From Nostoc cf. edaphicum LEGE 07299 (GTDB taxonomy: Bacteria; Cyanobacteriota; Cyanobacteriia; Cyanobacteriales; Nostocaceae): a stretch of DNA of 5,297 bases. The stretch lies in assembly GCF_015207245.1 (NCBI RefSeq), contig NZ_JADEXF010000328.1, positions 1 through 5,297 on the forward strand, in the 5' to 3' direction. The notes beneath the pieces were generated by a model. It was not told where the DNA came from. It saw only the letters and a list, made by a program, of their open reading frames with translations, and did no database searches. Within the stretch, counting starts at the first letter, position 1, and each line of letters opens with the position of its first letter. The translations under genes were made by a program, and so were the position numbers. Below are positions 1 through 4,891 of this stretch, in pieces.

Positions 1-485
1 GGAGGGGAATTTCCTGATTTTGCAGCAGTAGTTTTACTAGAAATAACCGGACGTAACACCCAGCGAGTGGAGTTTTTTCGAGAAACGAGTTGCAGTTGTA
101 CCTTTTTGGGATTAAAAACAGTCCCTGCTGCTAAATCTAAGACAATACGTGTATCGTTTGCGTTGAGTTGAGAAATGCGAATACTTTTGATTGCTCCAGA
201 ATAATTTTGTTGCGTGGTAACTTTGCCCAACTTAGTATTCGGTAAATCTACAACTAGACGAGAGGGTTGGGCCAAGTAGAAATAATGAGGGGTTGTGGCT
301 GCTGAGAGAGTGATTTCGAGTTGCTGTGTCTTGGGAGAAAAACGCCAATTATTCAGCTTTGCCCCTGGTGTAGCAGCAGTGGTGAAAGTTTCGAGGGCGA
401 TCGCTGCATAAAAGCCTAATATACTGATGCTAAATAGCTGCTTGCCCGATTGATAAAATTGCTTAGTCTTTAGTTCCCGATCCAT
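1..485 (-). CDS. AMIN-domain secreted protein, N-terminal part (runs off the left edge)
   Basis: The frame gives 161 codons from the ATG at 485 before the window ends, so the C-terminus is missing. Residues about 17-38 (LFSISILGFYAAIALETFTT) form a hydrophobic signal segment, so the protein is probably exported to the periplasm or envelope. Residues about 44-132 match an AMIN domain: it starts LNNWRFSPKTQQLEITLS, continues with YFYLAQPSRLVVDLPNTKLG, then YSGAIKSIRISQ and TRIVLDLA. AMIN domains bind peptidoglycan or localise proteins in the envelope; in cyanobacteria they occur on amidases, secretin (PilQ) and TonB-dependent receptors, and on small stand-alone proteins. After the domain comes a Ser/Thr/Ala/Pro-rich stretch that looks like a linker, so a further domain may lie outside the window. 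I chose the ATG at 485 because it gives a complete signal peptide; it has no clear Shine-Dalgarno and overlaps the upstream small gene by 23 bp, which suggests translational coupling. The AMIN call is firm; the full-length identity is open. Confidence 0.85.
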   Translation of the reverse strand, partial: MDRELKTKQFYQSGKQLFSISILGFYAAIALETFTTAATPGAKLNNWRFSPKTQQLEITLSAATTPHYFYLAQPSRLVVDLPNTKLGKVTTQQNYSGAIKSIRISQLNANDTRIVLDLAAGTVFNPKKVQLQLVSRKNSTRWVLRPVISSKTTAAKSGNSP

Positions 486-711
486 TCTGTTTATTTAAGT
501 AAATACCTGACTGCTCAATGTTTAACGTCAGAGTATCCGATTTTTCACAGTTAGGCAAATTCTCCGCTAGGGTTAGACGATACCGATCATTAACTGGCAA
601 AGGAGCCTTGAGATTGTTTTCTCCGTAAACACTAACAGTTTTAAACAACAGTAGCACTGAACTTATTGCTACTCCGTAAAAACTTAAAGATTTGAAGTTG
701 AAATGATTCAT
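463..711 (-). CDS. Small secreted protein of unknown function (82 aa), possibly truncated
   Basis: I cannot name this protein. Residues about 8-30 form a hydrophobic signal peptide (SLSFYGVAISSVLLLFKTVSVYG), so it is probably exported. The mature part is short and polar, with YRLTLAENLPNCEKSDTLTL followed by NIEQSGIYLN and one cysteine. A good Shine-Dalgarno (GAGGAG, nine bases before the ATG) supports the start at 711; it overlaps the TGA that ends the antiporter remnant upstream. The tail KQNGSGTKD is read through DNA that also encodes the start of the AMIN gene. The mature region stops just after what looks like the first strands of a folded domain, so the gene may be a shortened version of a longer one whose 3' end was lost; this is inference. 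It sits in a same-strand run with the antiporter and the AMIN gene. Confidence 0.55.
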   Translation of the reverse strand: MNHFNFKSLSFYGVAISSVLLLFKTVSVYGENNLKAPLPVNDRYRLTLAENLPNCEKSDTLTLNIEQSGIYLNKQNGSGTKD

Positions 712-723
712 GTTCTCAACTCC

Positions 724-921
724 TCAGTGTTGGCTCTTGACTACTAACATCAAGCCGATGTAAAGTATACTGGCGATAATTGTGGGTACAGCACCAGCAA
801 AGTCACCAGTTCGCGCAACTGCGATCGCTACTGCTAAGAGACACCAAGCTGTCACATCATCCACTGCTGCACAAGTTAACGCCAACGTTCCTAAACGCGT
901 TCCTTGTAAATTGTTTTCAGT
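724..921 (-). pseudogene. Remnant of a second CPA2 cation:proton antiporter
   Basis: Translating the minus strand from about 921 to the TGA at 724-726 gives TENNLQGTRLGTLALTCAAV, then DDVTAWCLLAVAIAVARTGD, then a hydrophobic stretch ending LYIGLMLVVKSQH. It aligns without gaps to residues about 176-232 of the intact antiporter next door (ERGLTQTRFGTLALGAASV, DDAVAWCLLAIVLA), including the double aspartate of the ion-binding site. It differs too much to be a recent copy and looks like a separate CPA2 paralogue. Only about 65 residues of a protein normally over 400 long remain: everything N-terminal to TENNLQ and C-terminal to about TM6 is gone. Upstream the frame is closed by TGA at 949-951 and TAG at 955-957, and no usable start codon is present. 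One HIP1 site lies inside (821-828). It is best read as an eroded tandem neighbour of the intact antiporter. Confidence 0.88.
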
Positions 922-1004
922 AGCACTAAAGTCCTTACTAAAAACTTTTCATTGCTAGCTTGATAAAGTACTAGATAGTTAATTAATCTAATATTTAATT
1001 TTGC

Positions 1005-2291
1005 TTAAGTAGAAGATTTCTCATAGCTTGTACCGTGCAATAAGAAGGCAATTAGTGGTGATGCCATCAGGGTAGTAATGACTGCCATAATAACCATTAT
1101 AGTGAATAAAGTTGGGGTAATTATACCTTGTTCTAGACCAATATTGAGGATGATTAACTCCATCAAACCACGAGCATTCATTAAAGCGCCGATAGTTGCC
1201 GATTCACGCCAATTTTCCCCTGCTAATTTTGCAGCTAACATACAAGCAACACCTTTACCGAGAATTGCGATCGCAATAATTAATAGGGTCACTCCCCATA
1301 AAGTAGGTGTGTTTACCAATCCAATTTGAGTATTTAATCCAGAGAAAACAAAAAAGATCGGTAACAAAAAAGAAGTAGTTAAAAACTCCGTATATTGGCG
1401 AATTTGTTGGGCAAATTCTCCGCGTGGTGTCACTGCTCCCAATACAAAAGCACCGAATATTGCATAGATACCTGTAACATCGGTAAACCATGCACAAAAC
1501 ATCAAAATTATCAACATTAAAGTCAGGGTTTGTCTGTTCACACCTTCGCGTTTTGTCATGCGTGTGAATGCTTTTAGTAAAGGTTGTCCGAGAAAAATCG
1601 CAAATAGCACATAGCAAATGCCACCACCAATTGCTAATATGGCTATGCTTAGAGAATTTTTCACGCTAGCAAGCACGATCGCCAGCAAACACCAAGCAAC
1701 TGCATCATCTACTGATGCTGCACCTAAAGCCAAAGTACCGAAGCGAGTTTGTGTAAGACCGCGTTCGTAAAGAATACGAGCTAACATTGGAAAAGCCGTA
1801 ATTGTCATCGATGCACCCAGATACAAAGCAGCTGACCAAGGCATAACTTTTGGTTGAAAGAAATCGCCATTGCGATAAAACCAAAAAGATGCGATCGCTC
1901 CTAAAATAAAAGGAGTGATAATCCCAGCTGCAGATAGCAAACTTGCGCTTTTAATATGATGTTTTAAGAGTTTGGTATTAAACTCTAAACCAATCAAAAA
2001 CATATAAATTGCCAACCCGATTTGGCTAATAGCATATAAAATCGACATCGATGGATTGGGTATCTTGAGTCCAACAGCAGTGATGATAGGAAGCTTAGGA
2101 AATAGCCATTGCTGAAAATCTGGTGCAATCAATCCTAAAAGTGATGGCCCTAGCATGACACCTGCGATCATTTCGCAAACAACATCGGTTTGACCAAGAT
2201 AGCGGCGTCCTATAATCGTGACAATGCGACAAGTTGCTAAAATAACTGTGAGTTGCAGAAATAGCTGAATAACTAGATCGAAATTTGACAT
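1005..2291 (-). CDS. CPA2-family cation:proton (Na+ or K+/H+) antiporter
   Basis: This 428-residue integral membrane protein is of normal length for the membrane domain of the Na_H_Exchanger (PF00999) family and probably exchanges Na+ or K+ for protons across the inner membrane. About 12 or 13 hydrophobic segments span residues 5-420. Key motifs are visible: EMIAGVMLGPSLLG (40-53) in the N-terminal helices, FLIGLEF (98-104), TITAFPMLAR (163-172) at the first broken helix, VDDAVAWCLL (194-203) with the ion-binding pair D195-D196, GAFVLGAVTPR (280-290), a lysine at 346 in ILGKGVAC, and NARGLMELI (372-380). A double aspartate is typical of electrogenic members of the family. There is no C-terminal TrkA-N or USP domain, so this is a short form. 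The ATG at 2291 is preceded by AAGGAAG at a normal distance. The next genes on the strand are the antiporter remnant, the small secreted protein and the AMIN gene. Which ion it moves cannot be told from sequence. Confidence 0.95.
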   Translation of the reverse strand: MSNFDLVIQLFLQLTVILATCRIVTIIGRRYLGQTDVVCEMIAGVMLGPSLLGLIAPDFQQWLFPKLPIITAVGLKIPNPSMSILYAISQIGLAIYMFLIGLEFNTKLLKHHIKSASLLSAAGIITPFILGAIASFWFYRNGDFFQPKVMPWSAALYLGASMTITAFPMLARILYERGLTQTRFGTLALGAASVDDAVAWCLLAIVLASVKNSLSIAILAIGGGICYVLFAIFLGQPLLKAFTRMTKREGVNRQTLTLMLIILMFCAWFTDVTGIYAIFGAFVLGAVTPRGEFAQQIRQYTEFLTTSFLLPIFFVFSGLNTQIGLVNTPTLWGVTLLIIAIAILGKGVACMLAAKLAGENWRESATIGALMNARGLMELIILNIGLEQGIITPTLFTIMVIMAVITTLMASPLIAFLLHGTSYEKSST

Positions 2292-2699
2292 TGCACTTCC
2301 TTAATTTATGTCTCTGCATTGAAGAATCTCCCTAGACTCTAAAGTTTTTCCTGTTTTACTCATATATGACTACTACATCAGCACAAATGCCAATTTTGTA
2401 AACATAAAAAATTGCTGTTTGTAATTTTATGAGATACAACAGGCTATGCGTTGCTTTGGTTTCTCAAGTCATCTTGTTCTTAAAAACGCAACTGTACGTC
2501 AATACAACATATTGCATCCAAACTAAAACCGCCATATATGATTTTTTATGATTTGTTAATTTGCGATTTATAGCCTTTTTATCTATTTGAGGCACAATCG
2601 TAGGTTAGGGACGCACAAATGTACGTCCCTAACCTACGGTTGAATTACCTGAAATATTTTTAGAATTTTTGATTCAATTAGTTTCGATAATTTGAAATT
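2292..2699. other. Gene-free spacer between the antiporter and the 144-aa membrane protein
   Basis: These 408 bases are AT-rich and hold no convincing gene. The minus strand should contain the promoter of the antiporter, and its Shine-Dalgarno AAGGAAG is just upstream of 2291, but I do not see a -35/-10 pair with good spacing. The one distinct structure is the long hairpin repeat at 2596-2642. Several TATATGA-like stretches (around 2363 and 2535) are compatible with promoters but are not specific. Confidence 0.5.
2596..2642. repeat. Long perfect inverted repeat, dispersed-repeat type hairpin
   Basis: CGTAGGTTAGGGACG (2599-2613) and its exact reverse complement (2624-2638) flank a ten-base loop, CACAAATGTA. 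The stem extends outward through one G-T pair to three more pairs, giving about 19 pairs over 2595/2596 to 2641/2642. The core GTAGGTTAGGGACG resembles short repeats scattered between genes in Nostoc-type cyanobacteria (recognition from memory). It lies 58 bases beyond the stop of the membrane-protein gene and could block readthrough, but no T-run follows on either strand, so a small mobile or REP-like repeat is more likely than a classical terminator. Confidence 0.8.
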
Positions 2700-3134
2700 T
2701 TACAACCACTCCCCGCCCCGGAAACGCCAACGAGGAAAGATAATTCGCATCAGGCTTTGGGAACTAATAAAAACCGCTAGCCACACGATGCTATAGTGCA
2801 ATAAAAAAGCTCCTGGCGAAAGTTCTTCTTTCGGTAAAGGTATTGGCAAGAATCCAAATAGTTTGACTCCACAAAATATAAATATCAACTCCCATATACC
2901 AGCTAAGAGTTGATAGGCTGCGGGCCAATCTCTATCCCAACGAGATTTTTGGAGATAGTCATAAAGTACATCCCAACCTAAGCCAAAGATGGCGACATAA
3001 GCAAGTATCCAAAAATAAACCGAGTTAGCACTAGGGCCAATCCAACCTATTGCAAATGGCAAAGATACGAGTATGCCGACAGTTGCCAGTAATAATAATC
3101 GAGTTTGCCAGCGGCCAAATAAAGTTGGTGTCAT
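2700..3134 (-). CDS. Conserved-looking four-helix membrane protein, function unknown (144 aa)
   Basis: I do not recognise a named family, although the composition and ending (FPRWRFRGGEWL) look like a conserved cyanobacterial membrane protein. Four hydrophobic segments are visible at about residues 12-32, 38-58, 76-97 and 108-130. Between helices 2 and 3 is a charged, Trp-rich loop (YDYLQKSRWDRDW) and between helices 3 and 4 a Pro-rich loop (PIPLPKEELSPG). The N-terminus FGRWQTR and the C-terminal PRWRFR are basic, consistent with both termini in the cytoplasm. The ATG at 3134 is the only reasonable start, but no Shine-Dalgarno precedes it. The gene lies between the SGNH hydrolase and the antiporter on the same strand, with a terminator upstream, so it is probably transcribed on its own. 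No function is assigned. Confidence 0.75.
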   Translation of the reverse strand: MTPTLFGRWQTRLLLLATVGILVSLPFAIGWIGPSANSVYFWILAYVAIFGLGWDVLYDYLQKSRWDRDWPAAYQLLAGIWELIFIFCGVKLFGFLPIPLPKEELSPGAFLLHYSIVWLAVFISSQSLMRIIFPRWRFRGGEWL

Positions 3135-3210
3135 AGGAATGCTGAGTTAGGAGTTATGAATAATATAGAAAAATTAGAGTTTTTATAGATAGATTTTGAC
3201 TCACTTCATT

Positions 3211-3294
3211 AAAAAATTAGGAAGATTGTGGTGCTTTTTGCGAGGATGGCAAATACGAGAATATCGGCTATCTCCAAAGCACCAACACATCTTC
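3211..3294 (-). terminator. Rho-independent terminator of the SGNH hydrolase gene
   Basis: Twelve bases beyond the hydrolase stop, the minus strand forms a long interrupted hairpin. The outer arms are GAAGAT and ATCTTC (3289-3294 with 3221-3226), the middle arms GGTGCTTT and AAAGCACC (3276-3283 with 3230-3237), and there is a weaker inner stem GATAGC/GCCATC with one mismatch. The hairpin is followed at once by CTAATTTTTT (3220-3211), a T-run in the expected place. Position and T-run fit an intrinsic terminator, although the 74-base hairpin is longer than usual and may derive from an inverted-repeat element. Confidence 0.65.
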
Positions 3295-3305
3295 TATATT
3301 AATTA

Positions 3306-4073
3306 TTAGGATGGTTTAAGGTGATAATCAAATTTAGAATGGTAAGCTGCATTGGCAAAGTCCATTGTTCGCGTAGCGTCTCGTAGAGAAGGTATGGCAT
3401 CCCAATTGACTACATCTTCTAACAAAGCTTGATAACCTAGTGTATTGGGATGGAGTCCATCTTCACTCAAGCGTTTGAGTCGCCAACTTTCACCGCGTTC
3501 CATCCATTGCTCAAAAATATCCAAATAGGGAATCTGCCGTTTGCTGCAAGCAATTCGCGTTGCTTCTTTGTAGCGGTACTGGTCGGCATGATTGTAGTAA
3601 AAACAATCTAAAAACGGCATCTTGGCTTCATCCACTGGCACCATGCCCACGAATAACACAGGACACAGTTGTTGTGCTAAATCTAGCAGAGACGCAATTT
3701 CCTTTTCAAACAATGTAAAATCTGTGTAACTTCGGCCATCGGGACGCGCCAACCGGGCTGAGTCATTTACGCCTACGGATAAAATAATCAAATCAGGAAC
3801 ACGGTTTCGCAGTTCACCCCGGTGGCGAAATTCAACTTCCAGCCTTTGGGCTACTTGTTGCGTGCGATCGCCTCTTACCCCTAAATTATAAAGAATATGA
3901 CCGGCACTATCCGGCAACATCCACCATCGCCTTAGTTGCTCAATCCAGCCTCCTTTTTCCGGGTCGCCGAATCCATAAATTAAGCTGTCCCCCAGTGCGA
4001 CAATCTTCATAGGCTGAAAGTGATTTGGTGGTACAGACAGCTGCATTGAGGAAGAAGCGAGAAATGTGTGCAT
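3306..4073 (-). CDS. SGNH/GDSL-family hydrolase (esterase or lipase-like)
   Basis: A serine hydrolase of the GDSL/SGNH family that probably cleaves ester or acetyl bonds; the substrate cannot be predicted. All four blocks are present: block I ALGDSLIYG (26-34) with nucleophile S30, block II NLGVRGD (63-69) with oxyanion G65, block III GVND (101-104) with N103, and block V DGLHPN (205-210) with D205 and H208. The length (255) is slightly above a minimal single-domain member. There is no signal peptide, so it is probably cytoplasmic. The start is uncertain: ATG at 4073, 4046 and 4010 are all in frame and none has a Shine-Dalgarno. The start at 4010 (MKIVALGDS) matches where the family fold usually begins and would give 234 residues. 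After block V a tail of about 30 residues contains a translated dispersed repeat (residues 228-236). The gene ends at a terminator, so it is probably monocistronic. Confidence 0.92.
   Translation of the reverse strand: MHTFLASSSMQLSVPPNHFQPMKIVALGDSLIYGFGDPEKGGWIEQLRRWWMLPDSAGHILYNLGVRGDRTQQVAQRLEVEFRHRGELRNRVPDLIILSVGVNDSARLARPDGRSYTDFTLFEKEIASLLDLAQQLCPVLFVGMVPVDEAKMPFLDCFYYNHADQYRYKEATRIACSKRQIPYLDIFEQWMERGESWRLKRLSEDGLHPNTLGYQALLEDVVNWDAIPSLRDATRTMDFANAAYHSKFDYHLKPS
3367..3391 (-). repeat. Dispersed repeat inside the 3' end of the SGNH hydrolase gene
   Basis: The minus strand reads CTTCTCTACGAGACG followed by CTACGCGAAC, which matches from memory a short repeat common between genes in Nostoc and Anabaena (TCTACGAGACGCTnCGCGAA). 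Here it is in frame within the coding sequence and encodes residues 228-236, PSLRDATRT. LRDATRT-like peptides are what this repeat gives when translated in this frame. It sits in the tail beyond the last catalytic block, where an insertion would be tolerated. The copy number in this genome cannot be seen from this window. Confidence 0.7.
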
Positions 4074-4120
4074 TTAACGACTATATTTTATATCTTTACA
4101 AGATTCTATACATTTCTATA

Positions 4121-4157
4121 CCATAGATGGCTATATTTAGTGTCCAAGCATCTATGG
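4121..4157. repeat. Inverted repeat upstream of the SGNH hydrolase
   Basis: CCATAGATG (4121-4129) and its exact reverse complement CATCTATGG (4149-4157) flank 19 bases. The left arm overlaps the second TTCTATAC direct repeat by one base. It is 48 bases upstream of the first hydrolase ATG, close enough to act as a regulator site, or it could simply be a small hairpin. No T-run follows that would make it a terminator. Confidence 0.45.
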
Positions 4158-4253
4158 AGTTTTTACTTGTTGATATAGTTGTAAGGTTAATATTGCGGCA
4201 GTTGAGCCTCTGTACGATGGGCTACCGTACTTTAACAATCAGCATGAGAATCG

Positions 4254-4293
4254 AACCGCAGAGGCGCTGAGGACACAGAGGAAGAGAGAAGAG
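4254..4293. repeat. Purine-rich dispersed repeat (CGCAGAGGCGC...ACACAGAGGAAGAG type)
   Basis: The stretch AACCGCAGAGGCGCTGAGGA followed by CACAGAGGAAGAGAGAAGAG resembles the 'CGCAGAGGCGCAGAG...ACACAGAG' repeats often found between genes in Nostoc-like genomes (recognised from memory). It has internal imperfect repeats of GCAGAG/ACAGAG/AAGAG. It has no coding potential and its function, if any, is unknown. Confidence 0.5.
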
Positions 4294-4320
4294 GGAGATT
4301 CCCTTATGGCTTTGGTCTGG

Positions 4321-4330
4321 ATTGTACAAT
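4321..4330. promoter_or_regulatory. Perfect 10-bp palindrome, candidate MarR operator
   Basis: ATTGTACAAT reads the same on both strands and lies 86 bases before the MarR start codon. MarR dimers bind short AT-rich palindromes near their own promoter, often for autorepression. The palindrome includes TTGTAC, a passable -35, although no strong -10 follows at 16-18 bases. This is a positional inference only, and a ten-base palindrome can occur by chance. Confidence 0.35.
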
Positions 4331-4399
4331 TCTCTTATTAACATTAATCATTTTGGCCATCCTTGGTGGAAAACTTTATCCACGGGTGGCTATGTAACT

Positions 4400-4404
4400 A
4401 GGAG
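4400..4404 (+). promoter_or_regulatory. Shine-Dalgarno AGGAG of the MarR gene
   Basis: AGGAG precedes the ATG at 4417 by 12 bases, longer than the usual 5-9. No closer start candidate is in frame, so it supports the start at 4417 while suggesting modest translation. Confidence 0.6.
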
Positions 4405-4416
4405 AACAACAAGCCC

Positions 4417-4890
4417 ATGACCTTGGATAAACCTAATCAAGGTGCAACTTCCGAAGAATGTGCCGCTAGAGTAATGGAAACAGTTCCATTAGTGATGCGG
4501 TTTATCCGAGCGGATATGCGTGCCCATAGTGCCGCTTTTTTATCTATACCTCAATTGCGATCGCTAGCATTTATCAACCGTAATCCTGGTGCTTCATTAT
4601 CTGACCTGGCAGAGCATTTAGGTGTCACCTCTGCCACGGCATCAGCAACCATAGAACGCTTGGTACAACGCGACTTCGTGAAACGGATTGCTCATCCTCA
4701 AGAGCGGCGGCGGGTGCTGCTCAATTTAACTGAAGATGGAAAACATCATCTTAAGCAATCCCAAGATCAAACTCGCGCTCATATTACTGACTTGCTCAAA
4801 GGTCTTTCAAAAGACCAAATTTCCAACATTGAAGAAGGCTTAACTCTACTAAAAAATGTCTTCGAGAAAATAGAACTTAAAGCCCCATAA
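4417..4890 (+). CDS. MarR-family transcriptional regulator
   Basis: A 157-residue protein of normal length for MarR. These dimeric winged-helix proteins usually repress neighbouring efflux or stress genes and release DNA on binding a small ligand. Residues 1-42 contain the N-terminal helix (PLVMRFIRADMRAH) used in dimerisation. The winged helix spans about 43-108: IPQLRSLAFINRNPGASLSD, then recognition-helix region LGVTSATASATIERLVQRDF, then the wing HPQERRRVLLNLTEDG (93-108) with the conserved arginines and the L-T-E-D-G turn. The C-terminal helices (110-153) complete the dimer interface. A HIP1 site lies inside the gene (4557-4564). The gene directly downstream is an MFS transporter, the classic partner of such a regulator, but it is now broken, so this regulator may be an orphan. 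A palindrome at 4321-4330 may be its operator. Ligand and targets are unknown. Confidence 0.93.
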   Translation: MTLDKPNQGATSEECAARVMETVPLVMRFIRADMRAHSAAFLSIPQLRSLAFINRNPGASLSDLAEHLGVTSATASATIERLVQRDFVKRIAHPQERRRVLLNLTEDGKHHLKQSQDQTRAHITDLLKGLSKDQISNIEEGLTLLKNVFEKIELKAP

Positions 4891-4891
4891 C

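Larger units (their letters stand above)
4074..4416. other. Divergent spacer between the SGNH hydrolase and MarR genes
   Basis: These 343 bases should hold the promoters of both divergent genes. Next to the hydrolase is an AT-rich stretch with two copies of TTCTATAC ten bases apart (4104-4111 and 4114-4121), which abut an inverted repeat (4121-4157). In the middle is a purine-rich dispersed repeat (4254-4293), and near the MarR gene a ten-base palindrome (4321-4330). Short reading frames here (for example ATG at 4306, ending after 11 codons) show no sign of being genes. Confidence 0.55.

Noticed and set aside
1078..1329. Plus-strand open frame of 83 codons
   Set aside because: It lies wholly antisense to the well-supported antiporter gene and its translation has no family-like pattern; it is a shadow of the real frame.
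1255..1617. Minus-strand open frame of 120 codons inside the antiporter
   Set aside because: It is a different frame of the same DNA, rich in Cys/Arg/Thr as expected from a shifted membrane protein gene.
2095..2319. Minus-strand open frame of 74 codons over the antiporter start
   Set aside because: It overlaps the start of the antiporter out of frame and has a low-quality, Ser/His/Arg-rich translation; the antiporter has the better ribosome site.
2596..2642. Classical rho-independent terminator for the 144-aa protein gene
   Set aside because: The stem is good, but neither strand has a T-run after it, so it is reported as a repeat.
4306..4341. Short frame starting ATGGCTTTGGTCTGG before the MarR gene as a leader peptide
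   Set aside because: It ends after 11 codons, has no Shine-Dalgarno and lacks attenuator-like structure.
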